Positions 19,752 to 28,917 of a DNA stretch of 54,766 bases are shown here, piece by piece; position 1 is the first letter of the stretch; every line of letters begins with the position of its first letter. The stretch is from an uncultured bacterium (lineage in GTDB: Bacteria; Bdellovibrionota_C; UBA2361; JANWWW01), in assembly GCA_938038205.1 (NCBI GenBank), contig CALHSA010000007.1, forward strand, positions 1-54,766, read 5' to 3'. A program made the translations under genes and the position numbers. The notes beneath the pieces are model-generated. The model was given only the letters and a program-made list of their open reading frames with translations. It did no database searches and had not been told where the DNA came from.

Positions 19752-20678
19752 ATGAAGATTTCTCTAATAGGAGCTGGTCAGATAGGTGGGATTCTTGCTT
19801 TTCTAGCTGCGCTTGATAGAGTTTTTTCTGAAATTATTTTGTACGATGTTGTTGAAGGTTTACCCCAAGGAAAAGCTTTAGATATAAGCCATTCACTAAG
19901 TGTAATAGGAAGCTCAAGTAGGTTAAAAGGAACAAATGAGATTAGTGAGATTACTGGAAGTGATGTAATTATAATTACTGCAGGAGTTGCTAGAAAACCA
20001 AATATGTCTAGGGACGATCTTCTTTTTACGAATGCAAAAATAATATCTGATATAGGAACCCAGATCAAACATTTGGCTCCAGATTCAATTTGTATCGTTG
20101 TTACAAATCCTTTGGATGCGATGAGCTGGTTGATGATGAAAAAGACTGGTTTTCAATCTAATAGAGTGGTCGGCATGGCGGGAATGTTGGACTCAGGTAG
20201 GTACAGTTTTTACCTCTCTGAGAAATTAGGGGTATCTCCTGTTTCAATTGAAGCACTTGTTTTAGGAGGACACGGAGACGATATGGTTCCTGTTAGACAT
20301 TGTACAAACGTTAATGGCTTACCGATATCCAACTTTTTATCTGACGATGATCTGGAAAAAGTAGAGGATAGAGTGAAAAATGCTGGTGGTGAAGTACTAA
20401 AACTTTTGCAAACTGGATCAGCGTTTTTTTCACCTGCTGTATGTGCATATCGAATGGCAAAAGCTATCGTTTTTGACGAAAATTTGGCAACTGTAGCATC
20501 ATGTTATCTTAATGGTGAGTATGGTCTTACGGACATTTTCTTTGGGGTTCCTTGTATTCTGGGCAAAGGAGGGGTAAAAAAAGTTCTTGAAATTAATTTA
20601 TCTGAAAGAGAGATTAACCAGCTGAATTTATCAGCAGAAAGGATTAAAAAGCTTATTGAGCAGTTAAGGAATGTCTAA
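19752..20678 (+). CDS. mdh: malate dehydrogenase (LDH-like type)
   Basis: It oxidises malate to oxaloacetate with NAD+ in the TCA cycle. The 308-residue protein has the NAD-binding 'GAGQIGG' at the N-terminus, Asp in 'LYDVVEG', 'RKPNMSRDDLL' with the Arg that selects malate over lactate, 'VTNPLDA' and the catalytic His in 'LGGHGDDMVP'. This is the compact LDH-like MDH found in many alphaproteobacteria, Bacteroidota and others, not the E. coli type. sdhC starts within its last 8 bases, so TCA enzymes for succinate and malate oxidation are made from one operon. Confidence 0.95.
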   Translation: MKISLIGAGQIGGILAFLAALDRVFSEIILYDVVEGLPQGKALDISHSLSVIGSSSRLKGTNEISEITGSDVIIITAGVARKPNMSRDDLLFTNAKIISDIGTQIKHLAPDSICIVVTNPLDAMSWLMMKKTGFQSNRVVGMAGMLDSGRYSFYLSEKLGVSPVSIEALVLGGHGDDMVPVRHCTNVNGLPISNFLSDDDLEKVEDRVKNAGGEVLKLLQTGSAFFSPAVCAYRMAKAIVFDENLATVASCYLNGEYGLTDIFFGVPCILGKGGVKKVLEINLSEREINQLNLSAERIKKLIEQLRNV

Positions 20679-21321
20679 GATCAGTTTTTTAAAACTGGTA
20701 TCAAGTTCTACCGGTTTATTTATAATTCTTTTTTTAATCCTTCATGTTTCTGGAAATTTAAAATATTTTGGTGGACCTGATAGTCTCGATAATTATGCAC
20801 TTTTTTTGAGGATATTTGGAAAAGAGATTTTAGGAGAGTATACTTTTTTAAATCTTTTTAGAATTGTTTTAGTAATAGCTTTTATCCTTCACATTTGGTC
20901 AACTTATTTGTTAACGAGATATAATGCAAAAGCCTCTCCACAATACGAAAGTAGTTTAGCGTACAAGTCAACTACTTTTTCTTCTAAGTATATGTTTGTT
21001 TTAGGTATATTAGCCTTATCATTTTTGGTTTTTCATATATTACATTTTACTTTAGGGATAATTCATCCAGACGGTTTTGAGTATTTGAAGGTTTACAATA
21101 ACGTTACTATCAGTTTCAAAAACACCATTTATTTTTTAATATACTTTATAGGCGTTACTGTTGTATCTCTTCATGTCTCTCATGGCATCTGGAGTGCCTT
21201 TCAATCTTTAGGGTTTAATTACCTATTTGTTAAACATGCAAGAAATTTTGCAAAGTTGTTTGCTATGTTCCTTTGGATAGGCTTTCTGTCAGTACCGATT
21301 TTTGTTTATTTTTTTAAATAA
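20671..21321 (+). CDS. sdhC: succinate dehydrogenase cytochrome b558 subunit
   Basis: The 216-residue membrane anchor has five hydrophobic helices and spaced His residues for two b haems: 'LILHVSGN', 'LHIWSTY', 'FHILHFTLG' and '[10 protein letters not shown]'. That is the single-polypeptide b558 anchor of type B complexes, as in Bacillus, Bacteroidota and deltaproteobacteria; no separate SdhD is needed and none is present. The ATG overlaps the mdh end by 8 bp and sdhA begins 1 bp after the stop. AAGGA abuts the ATG directly, too close to act as a normal ribosome binding site. Confidence 0.92.
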   Translation: MSKISFLKLVSSSTGLFIILFLILHVSGNLKYFGGPDSLDNYALFLRIFGKEILGEYTFLNLFRIVLVIAFILHIWSTYLLTRYNAKASPQYESSLAYKSTTFSSKYMFVLGILALSFLVFHILHFTLGIIHPDGFEYLKVYNNVTISFKNTIYFLIYFIGVTVVSLHVSHGIWSAFQSLGFNYLFVKHARNFAKLFAMFLWIGFLSVPIFVYFFK

Positions 21322-21322
21322 A

Positions 21323-23227
21323 ATGATAGATCCAAAAATACCGGATGGCGAACTTAGCAAAAAATGGGAGAATTTTAAGAGCAGCAGTTCACTCATATCT
21401 CCTTCGAATAGGAGAAAATTTAGGATAATTGTTGTTGGTACTGGATTGGCGGGTGCATCGGCAGCTGCCAGTTTGGGTGAACAAGGGTATAATGTGGTTG
21501 CTTTTACATATCATGACTCTCCAAGACGTGCTCATAGTGTTGCTGCTCAAGGAGGCATAAATGCCGCTAAGAACTATCGTAATGATGGAGATAGCATATT
21601 AAGGTTATTCTATGACACGATAAAAGGGGGGGATTTTAGATCAAGAGAGGCTAATGTATACAGATTAGCTGAAATCTCTCTACAAATAATTGATCATTGT
21701 GTAGCTTTAGGAGTTCCTTTTGCTAGGGAGTATGGTGGCACCTTGGATACCAGGAGCTTTGGAGGAACAAGAGTCTCTAGAACTTTTTATGCTAGAGGGC
21801 AGACAGGTCAACAGTTGTTATTAGCATGTTATTCGGCTTTAGAGAGACAAGTAGCTAATGGAACGGTGAAGCTTTTACCCTTCAAAGAGATGGTAGATTT
21901 AGTGGTTGAGGGCAATAGAGCAAGAGGGATTTTAGTAAGAGATCTATTAACTGGAAGATTGGAAAGATACGCTGGAGATTGTGTCATTCTTGCAACCGGA
22001 GGTTACTCAAATGTTTACTATTTATCAACAAATGCAAAAAAAAGTAACGCAACAGCAATAGTTAGGGCTTATAAGAGAGGAGCTGGTTTTGCAAACCCTT
22101 GTTTCACTCAAATTCACCCGACTTGCATACCAAGATCCTCTGAGACTCAATCAAAATTAACTTTGATGTCTGAGTCGCTAAGAAATGATGGCAGAGTATG
22201 GGTGCCGAAAGATCCTAGTATGAGAGCGAAAGATCCTAGAGAAATCGCCGAAAAGGATCGTTTCTATTATTTGGAAGAATGGTATCCATCATACGGAAAT
22301 TTAACACCAAGAGATATTGCGAGTCGAGCAGCGAAACGAGTTTGTGATATGGGGCTAGGTGTCGGACCTTTGGGACAAGCTGTTTATTTAGATTTCGCAG
22401 ATGCAATTAAAAGACTCGGCAAGAACGTTGTTTATGAGAGATATGGTAATTTATTTGAAATGTACCAGTTGATAACAGGGGAAAATCCGTGGGAATTTCC
22501 AATGAAAATATATCCAGCACCTCATTATACTATGGGAGGTTTATGGGTAGATTACACTCTAATGAGTAATGTTGAAGGACTGTTTGTTATTGGAGAAGCA
22601 AATTTCTCTGATCATGGGGCTAATCGTTTAGGAGCAAGTGCCTTAATGCAAGGTTTGGCAGACGGATTTTTTATAATCCCGTATTCTGTACCAAATTACC
22701 TAGCGAGTGCTGGTAAAAATACATTAGCTGAAGATAGTAAAATTTTTGATTTTTCAGAAAAGCAAATTACTAACACCATAAAGGATTTTCTTGAAGCTGA
22801 TGGGGATAAAACTGTTGAGGAGGTTCATCGAAGCCTTGGAAAGATTATGTGGGATAAGTGTGGGATGTCAAGGAGTTTAACAGGCTTGAAAGAAGCTTTG
22901 GAAGAGGTTCTGGTACTGAAAGAAAAATTTAAAAGCTTAATCAGAATATCTACAAATGATGAGCGCTTAAATGATAGCTTAGAGAAGGCCATGAGGGTCA
23001 AGGATTTTATCGATTTGGCTGAAATTATGATAAGGGATGCTATTGAGAGAGATGAGAGTTGTGGAGCCCATTTTAGAGAAGAACATCAGACTTCAGATGG
23101 TGAAGCAATTCGTAATGATGAGAGATTTGCAAAGGTTCAAATTTGGTTTGATAGAGGAGAACCTGCGTTAGAAACAGAGGACTTAAAATTTGAGTTTGTA
23201 AAACCGAGTGAGAGAAGTTACAAATAG
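21323..23227 (+). CDS. sdhA: succinate dehydrogenase / fumarate reductase flavoprotein subunit
   Basis: The 634-residue protein starts at the ATG 21323, one base after the sdhC stop; an upstream TTG lies inside sdhC. It has the FAD-binding '[12 protein letters not shown]', the His that carries covalent FAD in '[13 protein letters not shown]' (~70), '[17 protein letters not shown]', the substrate-binding '[10 protein letters not shown]' and a C-terminal FAD loop '[11 protein letters not shown]'. It oxidises succinate and passes electrons to SdhB. The sequence is of the long, b558-associated type, which works as succinate dehydrogenase or fumarate reductase depending on quinone; the aerobic context favours the former. 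Confidence 0.96.
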   Translation: MIDPKIPDGELSKKWENFKSSSSLISPSNRRKFRIIVVGTGLAGASAAASLGEQGYNVVAFTYHDSPRRAHSVAAQGGINAAKNYRNDGDSILRLFYDTIKGGDFRSREANVYRLAEISLQIIDHCVALGVPFAREYGGTLDTRSFGGTRVSRTFYARGQTGQQLLLACYSALERQVANGTVKLLPFKEMVDLVVEGNRARGILVRDLLTGRLERYAGDCVILATGGYSNVYYLSTNAKKSNATAIVRAYKRGAGFANPCFTQIHPTCIPRSSETQSKLTLMSESLRNDGRVWVPKDPSMRAKDPREIAEKDRFYYLEEWYPSYGNLTPRDIASRAAKRVCDMGLGVGPLGQAVYLDFADAIKRLGKNVVYERYGNLFEMYQLITGENPWEFPMKIYPAPHYTMGGLWVDYTLMSNVEGLFVIGEANFSDHGANRLGASALMQGLADGFFIIPYSVPNYLASAGKNTLAEDSKIFDFSEKQITNTIKDFLEADGDKTVEEVHRSLGKIMWDKCGMSRSLTGLKEALEEVLVLKEKFKSLIRISTNDERLNDSLEKAMRVKDFIDLAEIMIRDAIERDESCGAHFREEHQTSDGEAIRNDERFAKVQIWFDRGEPALETEDLKFEFVKPSERSYK

Positions 23228-23231
23228 AAGT

Positions 23232-23963
23232 ATGGAAATTAGGTTAAAAATTTGGAGGCAAGAGAGTCCTGAATCTAATGGTTACTTTGAGGAGTTTTTG
23301 GTTGAAAATATTAGTCCTGAGGCTAGTTTGCTGGAAGCCTTGGATTCTTTAAATGAGAGATTAACTTTGGAAAATAGAAGGCCAATTAGTTTTGACTCAG
23401 ACTGCAGAGAAGGAATTTGTGGAACGTGTGGTTTTGTAATAAATGGTAGACCTCATGGTCCTTTTCCAGGAGTAACTACATGCCAACTACATATGCGCAT
23501 GTTTGAGAAAGCAGGACTACTAGTTTTAGAGCCTTTTAGAGGGGGACCTTTCAAGGTTTTAAAGGATCTTATAGTTGATAGATCAGGTTTGGACAGAATT
23601 ATTCAAGCAGGAGGTTTTATATCTGTTTCAACTGGTTCGGCCCCAGAGGCAAACTCGATATTAGTTCCAAAAAACTTAGCAGAAGAGGCTTTTAATGCTG
23701 CAGCCTGTATTGGTTGTGGAGCTTGTGTTGCGGCTTGTCCTAATGGAAGCGCAATGTTGTTTACTGCTGCTAAAATTAAGCACCTTAATATCCTTCCACA
23801 GGGTAAAGCTGAATCAAAAAAAAGAACTAAAAACATGTTGGACGCTATGATTAATGAAGGCTTTGGTGCCTGTTCAAATCACGGAGAGTGCGAAACCGTA
23901 TGTCCAAAAAGAATATCTTTAGAAACAATTAACTTTGCTTTTAAGGAAGGTTTAAGTAGTTAA
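23232..23963 (+). CDS. sdhB: succinate dehydrogenase iron-sulfur subunit
   Basis: The 243-residue protein from the ATG at 23232 binds three clusters: [2Fe-2S] by 'CREGICGTCG', [4Fe-4S] by 'CIGCGACVAACP' and the [3Fe-4S] region 'CSNHGECETVCPKRI'. It passes electrons from SdhA to SdhC. The frame is open for eight more codons into sdhA, but these add nothing characteristic. It is the last gene of the mdh-sdhCAB operon; beyond it lies a 1.2-kb gap. Confidence 0.95.
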   Translation: MEIRLKIWRQESPESNGYFEEFLVENISPEASLLEALDSLNERLTLENRRPISFDSDCREGICGTCGFVINGRPHGPFPGVTTCQLHMRMFEKAGLLVLEPFRGGPFKVLKDLIVDRSGLDRIIQAGGFISVSTGSAPEANSILVPKNLAEEAFNAAACIGCGACVAACPNGSAMLFTAAKIKHLNILPQGKAESKKRTKNMLDAMINEGFGACSNHGECETVCPKRISLETINFAFKEGLSS

Positions 23964-24536
23964 AATATTTTTTTGTGAAATAAAAATATTTTCTAAATAT
24001 TACGACTGTAAAAAAATATTACGTTCCTATGAATCTTAATTTTCCCTAGTTTTAGGCAAAAGAGGTTTTGAACAGATATCAAGTAAGATAGTAATGTTAA
24101 CGCTTTTGTAATTTAGGAAAAAATCTCTATATTATTTTTAATTGTATAATCGCAATTTTTTCTGGTTTTTATCATATTTGCTTATAAAATAACTAAGATT
24201 GAAAATCAAAAATTTGTGTGGTGTGTGATACTAAGGTGGTATTGTAAAAAATAATATATTGATCTAACTCATTAATTTTGTTCATTTTGCTTTTATGTTA
24301 TTCACTATTCTTCCCTTTGTATGATGGTTATCTTGTTCTTGAACCACTTATATAGAATTTTTTCTGATAACTGAATAATGGATTTGAAAACGGTATTCAA
24401 TGAAATAATTAGATTTGCTCTACTGAATTCACGTATTGGCGTTTTATTGAAAAAATGTTAATGGGTTTTTATCAGTCTAGTTTTAGAAGCGGTCGGAAAT
24501 GAGTTAAAAGTTAAAAAAAAACTGAAAAAAAATAGT

Positions 24537-24571
24537 AGGTAAGAACTTGAATTCTCTCTAAGGTCTTACCT
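24537..24571. repeat. hairpin with possible pseudoknot partner
   Basis: AGGTAAGA (24537-24544) and TCTTACCT (24564-24571) are perfectly complementary, and the stem extends after one mismatch by CTT/AAG, leaving an 11-nt loop. The loop segment TTCTCT (24552-24557) is complementary to AGAGAA just downstream (24574-24579), so an alternative or pseudoknotted fold is possible. No T-run follows. Confidence 0.5.
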
Positions 24572-24758
24572 CTAGAGAAGCAAAGCTAAAAACTTTTCAA
24601 AGAGTTGTTAATTAGGTGCGTTATAAATTTAAAAAGTTATAAACAAAGTTTTTTAATAAAAAGGTTTTTTAACTTTTGATGAGAATGTTAAATTTTTACT
24701 GTCGGTATTGCGTTTCTCTCAACGAAAAAATGATGGGAAAAAAGGATCTAGGGATATT

Positions 24759-24790
24759 AGATTAAAAATTTAATCTCTTAAAAGAGATTA
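24759..24790. repeat. two interlocking dyads
   Basis: AGATTAAA-AA-TTTAATCT (24759-24776) and TAATCTCTT-AA-AAGAGATTA (24771-24790) are each perfect dyads. They share the segment TAATCT, so the two hairpins are mutually exclusive. Loops of two bases are tight for RNA, so DNA-level protein binding is equally likely. Confidence 0.5.
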
Positions 24791-25182
24791 CCTAAACGAT
24801 TTCATGGTCCACTACTATTTAATCCATAAGAACCCCCACTTTTTTATAACTTAGGATTTACTTTAATAAAAAGTAAATTTTAAAGTAAAAGCATTTAATA
24901 GAATAACAGTATTTGTCTGTGTAATTTTTATAGAGCTGAAATAATACATTCAAATGGATAGTTTAAAACGTCTAAAAATTTCCTAAATTTTCTAAATATT
25001 AGAGTTTCATTGTAATCCTTCTATCAAAAACAGTTTGAATGTTAATTTAGGCTACCAATAAAATTGAGTTGTTACATGCTTCAAGTGTTATTTTAGTCAG
25101 TAGTTCAAAAATCCTAGAAGCTACTTTGTATCAAAAAGAGGCAATTAGTTGAATTTTTTCACCCGGTTGATTACTAAATTTT

Positions 25183-26388
25183 TTAAGATTCAGTAAAATC
25201 CAGATTTTTTCCATAGGTTTCTGAGTAAAAAAATGAAAAAATCAAGCCCAGAATTGACCAGCTAATTATTATGGTTGTAGCTAACAACACTGTATCAACA
25301 TTATTAATAAAATTCTTAAAAACAGTAATTGAAATTATACTTGTAGCTCTTGCGAAATTTGTTAAAGATGAGGTGCTTAAGGCTCTAAAATTAGACCCAA
25401 ATGTTTCAGCGCAAGAAAGAGCGACAACTCCGAAATTAGATGTTAAGATATAAAAAACTAATAGAAATAACTTATATCCAAGTGCAGTTTGAGGAGGAAA
25501 TATATAAATGTAAATAGGTATGAGTAGGGAGAAAATTAAACAGATTCTTATTGCCAATAGTCTACTTTTCAATAGCTCACTAAGCCCAACTCCTACAAAG
25601 TCTCCAATGATGATACCAAGGTATCCGTAAAAAATAGCGGTGCTAACAGGGATAGGATCAAGTCCAAGTTTTTTTGATATCTCAGGCGAGAAAGTCATAA
25701 ATGTTCCAAGCACGGCAAAAATATGACCGGTGAAGATGATTAAAATTAAAAAATCTCTAGTCCTTTTAAAAGAAGAGAAGAACTGAAACACATTTCCTCG
25801 AGAGAGAGTCTCTGCTTGGGTTTTTAAAAAAATATCACTCTCAGATACACTAAACCTAAATATTAAAAGAAGGAGACCAAGAACTCCTCCAAGGATATAA
25901 GCGTTTCTCCAATAAACGTAATCTGATATTAAAGATGCCACTATTACACCTAATAATCCAAAACTTATTAAAAAACCTAAACCCCAACCACGATGTTTAG
26001 GATCAAGCTGCTCCGATACAAGGGTAACAGCAGCTCCCAGCTCTCCAGCTAAGCCAAATCCACACAAAAACCTTAAGATTCCATAAATAAAGGTCGACTG
26101 AACAAAGGCACACAATAATGTGGTGATTGAATACAAAAATATTGTAGCGAATAATGCTGTTTTCCTCCCTAATTTATCTCCAAGGTAACCAAAAAAAACT
26201 CCTCCCGTAAGCAGACCTAAAAACTGTAGATTCAAGATTACGGCTCCAGTTGATAGCAGCTCATCATCGGTAACCCCTAATTCCTTGAGACTCTGAACTC
26301 TATATATTTGAAATAAAAGTATGTCAAAAATATCAACGAAGTAGCCCAATGCTCCAGCAAGCAATGCAATAATTTGAGCTTTTGACAT
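25183..26388 (-). CDS. MFS transporter (metabolite:H+ symporter type)
   Basis: The 401-residue protein has twelve hydrophobic helices. 'GYFVDIFD' in helix 1 recalls the acidic helix-1 motif of the metabolite:H+ and sugar porter families. 'GYLGDKLGRKTAL' between helices 2 and 3 is the MFS signature, and 'RFLCGFGLAGELGAAVTLVSE' in helix 4/5 fits the MHS group. It would import an organic acid or similar solute with protons; the substrate is not predictable. It stands alone between two gaps and carries its own start ATG without a Shine-Dalgarno. Confidence 0.88.
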   Translation of the reverse strand: MSKAQIIALLAGALGYFVDIFDILLFQIYRVQSLKELGVTDDELLSTGAVILNLQFLGLLTGGVFFGYLGDKLGRKTALFATIFLYSITTLLCAFVQSTFIYGILRFLCGFGLAGELGAAVTLVSEQLDPKHRGWGLGFLISFGLLGVIVASLISDYVYWRNAYILGGVLGLLLLIFRFSVSESDIFLKTQAETLSRGNVFQFFSSFKRTRDFLILIIFTGHIFAVLGTFMTFSPEISKKLGLDPIPVSTAIFYGYLGIIIGDFVGVGLSELLKSRLLAIRICLIFSLLIPIYIYIFPPQTALGYKLFLLVFYILTSNFGVVALSCAETFGSNFRALSTSSLTNFARATSIISITVFKNFINNVDTVLLATTIIISWSILGLIFSFFYSETYGKNLDFTES

Positions 26389-26727
26389 TAACTAAGCTGT
26401 AAATCTAGATTTTACTTTTTCATTTCAAGGCTATTCAACAGAATATAAAACCAATCTTTTGATGTTAAGAATTTCTTTTTAAGCTTAACTTAATGGTTAG
26501 CTTAAACTAAAAAAATTAGGGCTTATAGCTTTTTTCATTTTTTACATATTTTAACATACCTATTCATTCTAATTTTTTTAGAACAGTTGGTTCGGATGGT
26601 TCATTTTTTACTGTAAAATTTTTAAATTATGTTTAACAGTTCTGTTTTCAACTTTGGCTCGTAAAAATCTTTACTAAATTTAATCCGTAGCTTATCTTAA
26701 ATAAATTCTCTAAGATAAATACTAATC
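26389..26727. other. 339-bp gene-free divergent gap
   Basis: The region between the divergent MFS and tmk genes is AT-rich with no coding frame. It must carry promoters for both; TAAGAT (26711-26716) 11 nt before the tmk start is a possible -10. A weak 5-bp dyad AACAG/CTGTT occurs near 26635. I see nothing else. Confidence 0.4.
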
Positions 26728-27363
26728 TTGATCGTTGAAAAGCTGCCCGAATTCTGTAGTTTTTTGGTGATCGACGGACCCGTGGGTGCGGGCAAAACTA
26801 GCATTATAGATCTCTTGAAAAATGAATACCCAAAATTTTTTTACACTAGAGAGCCTGGGGGAACCGAGTTAGGAAAAATCCTCAGAGAGTTAATACTTGA
26901 TTCAAAACCATCTCTTTCAGCTTGGACCCAGCTTTATCTTGTTTTAGCTGATCGAGCCGAGCATTTAGTTAAACTAAAAAACTCAGATACTTTAATTGTC
27001 TCTGATAGATTTATTTACTCAACTATTGCTTATTTTGGAGCAGCGTATGGTCTAGGAGAAGATTTTGTTACAAACCTTTGCAGAGTCTTGATAGGCAATA
27101 TGATCCCAGATCTTGTTATATTACTGGATGTTGATCCTAAAGTGGGAAGAACTAGAAAACTTAGGCAAGGGCCATTAGATAATTTGGATGGAATGCCCTT
27201 AGAGTTTCACTCAATTGCTCGTAATTCATTTTTGAAACAAGCTCAAGAATTTGAAGAACCGTTTTTAGTTATTGACACAACCGAACAAGATATCTCTAAG
27301 ACTTACCAAATGATTAAGAAAATTTTTGATCAAATAATCTCGAACTCACCTAAAATAGCCTGA
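26728..27363 (+). CDS. tmk: thymidylate kinase
   Basis: It phosphorylates dTMP to dTDP for DNA synthesis. The 211-residue protein has the P-loop 'GPVGAGKTS', the 'TREPGGTELG' motif that binds dTMP, 'SDRFIYSTIAYFGAAYG' (the DR(Y/F) motif) and the LID-like 'RKLRQG'. The P-loop has Val where most bacterial enzymes have Asp or Glu ('GxDGAGK'), a mild oddity. The start is a TTG; there is no in-frame ATG near enough to replace it and keep the P-loop context. Confidence 0.92.
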   Translation: MIVEKLPEFCSFLVIDGPVGAGKTSIIDLLKNEYPKFFYTREPGGTELGKILRELILDSKPSLSAWTQLYLVLADRAEHLVKLKNSDTLIVSDRFIYSTIAYFGAAYGLGEDFVTNLCRVLIGNMIPDLVILLDVDPKVGRTRKLRQGPLDNLDGMPLEFHSIARNSFLKQAQEFEEPFLVIDTTEQDISKTYQMIKKIFDQIISNSPKIA

Positions 27364-27555
27364 AAATTAATATACTGTTATCAAATCTTCTTAAGTTATT
27401 TTTTGTTCTTTCTTTAATCAAAATTTTTGAGGGTTTAAGCATTAAAAAAATTTCTTTTGAGTAAACCAGTGAGTTACATGTAAAAGTAGTTCAAAACGGA
27501 GTAAAAGAAATTTTCTGAAGTCATCTGAAATTATACTGGTGATATTCTTACGCTC

Positions 27556-28917
27556 TTACTTTTGAAGTTGAAGAAGCCTTTCACTCTCTCGTTTTGCTAA
27601 TTCTGATTTCTTAATTCTCCATAATATTACCTTCGCTTCCTCCAAATTTTTTCTCCAGTTGACAATTGGTTTTGGTCTTTTAGTAGGAAGCCACATTTTG
27701 CAAAATCGATAAAATCTATCGTTATCTCTTAATTGTTTTTCAGGATCATATATTCTTATAGTATTATATCCGGTAACTCCTGCCTGCATTTGAATCTGTG
27801 GGTAATGTATCCCTGGTTCGAAATCTAAAAAAAGTTTAGCAAGAGTATTAGCTGCGAATTCCCATGGTTGTTTTAAAGCGTGACAGAAGAATGAGACAAC
27901 CATGGCTCGCATTCTGAAATTAATCCACCCAGTTGCTTTTAAACATTTCATAACTGCATCAACTAAATCAACACCAGTTTCTCCCTCGGCCCAAGCTTGA
28001 ATTAATTCATGATTAACCTCAAACGGCCAAGGTTTAAATGCTGCGTTAATACTTTCAAACTCATATTCTGGCAGTGATTCAAATTTCTGAATAAAATGTG
28101 AACGCCAAAAAAGCCTCGAAATGAAGGCGTTGCGCGAGCTTAAGGAGCTGGTATTAGATGCTTGAACGCTCTGATACACCTTTCTTGCGCTGATATTGCC
28201 GTATGCCAAATAAGGGGATAAACGAGAAGAATAAACTTGGGATTCATAAGGTTTTGAAATTGATTTCAAGTATTTTTCAAGCCTCCGTTCGCAAAAAGAT
28301 TTAAGTACCTTCAAAGCCTCCTCCTCGCCGGGAGTTTGAAAATTATTAGGATAATAAGAAAGCTCTGATTTAATTGCATACGGAAGTTCAAAGTGATTTT
28401 CCTTTAAATTTACAGCTAAATTTGCTTTGGGATATATTTTCAATGTTTTTTCGCTAAACCATCTTTCTACTCTCTCTTTCCATCCATCTCTGCTATTTTT
28501 TCCTCTTTGAATTCCGTCCCATGGTATCTCTATCCAAGTAACATGATTTTTTTTAAAAAATCGCCTTAATCTAATATCTCTTTTAAATGTGGCATCTACA
28601 CCCACTTCCTGGTGAGAAACAACGCACTTAACTTTAAAAATTGTTAGAAGATATTGAAATATTTCTAACGCCTCTCCCCAGAAAACTTTTATCGAGTGAC
28701 CATACTTATTTAAATTTTTATCAAGATTTAATAGGCTTCCATAAATAAACCTCCAGTGACGAATGTCCCATGTTGGCAAAAGTCTTAAAGATGGTTCAAA
28801 AATATAAATTATTAAGTATGGTAAACCTAACTCCTCGGCTTTAACAATTGATGGATTATCATGTAGCCTCAAATCCCTTTTTAGATAAACGATATTAATC
28901 AGCTGATATTGCTCCAT
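27556..28917 (-). CDS. cryptochrome/photolyase family protein (atypical class)
   Basis: The 453-residue protein has an N-terminal photolyase domain ('YLKRDLRLHDNPSI') and a FAD-binding C-terminal domain ('SRLSPYLAYGNISARKVYQ', 'GETGVDLVDAVMKCLKATGW', 'NFRMRAMVVSFF'). In place of the 'GGWQWSA' motif of classical enzymes it has 'HYPQIQMQAG', so the Trp residues at the end of the canonical electron-transfer chain are missing. The ending 'NTIRIYDPEKQ' marks a distinct subclass often found beside prokaryotic (6-4)-type photolyases. Its start overlaps the upstream photolyase gene by 23 bp, so they form an operon. Whether it repairs DNA or senses light is open. Confidence 0.85.
   Translation of the reverse strand: MEQYQLINIVYLKRDLRLHDNPSIVKAEELGLPYLIIYIFEPSLRLLPTWDIRHWRFIYGSLLNLDKNLNKYGHSIKVFWGEALEIFQYLLTIFKVKCVVSHQEVGVDATFKRDIRLRRFFKKNHVTWIEIPWDGIQRGKNSRDGWKERVERWFSEKTLKIYPKANLAVNLKENHFELPYAIKSELSYYPNNFQTPGEEEALKVLKSFCERRLEKYLKSISKPYESQVYSSRLSPYLAYGNISARKVYQSVQASNTSSLSSRNAFISRLFWRSHFIQKFESLPEYEFESINAAFKPWPFEVNHELIQAWAEGETGVDLVDAVMKCLKATGWINFRMRAMVVSFFCHALKQPWEFAANTLAKLFLDFEPGIHYPQIQMQAGVTGYNTIRIYDPEKQLRDNDRFYRFCKMWLPTKRPKPIVNWRKNLEEAKVILWRIKKSELAKRESERLLQLQK

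Larger units (their letters stand above)
23964..25182. other. 1.2-kb gene-free gap
   Basis: No credible coding frame exists on either strand between the convergent sdhB and MFS transporter genes. This is remarkable in a window where most junctions overlap. The gap is very AT-rich and includes an A/T-only inverted repeat right after the sdhB stop (23962-23992), a 35-nt hairpin (24537-24571), two interlocking dyads (24759-24790), an 8-bp inverted pair AAAAGTTA/TAACTTTT (24632-24639, 24670-24677) and a 15-bp direct repeat (23988-24002 and 24987-25001). It may hold an untranslated RNA or be the scar of a lost element. Confidence 0.55.

Noticed and set aside
23962-23992. A/T-only inverted repeat after sdhB as an intrinsic terminator
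   Set aside because: The 11-bp stem has no G-C pair and no clear T-run after it, so it would be too weak as a terminator.
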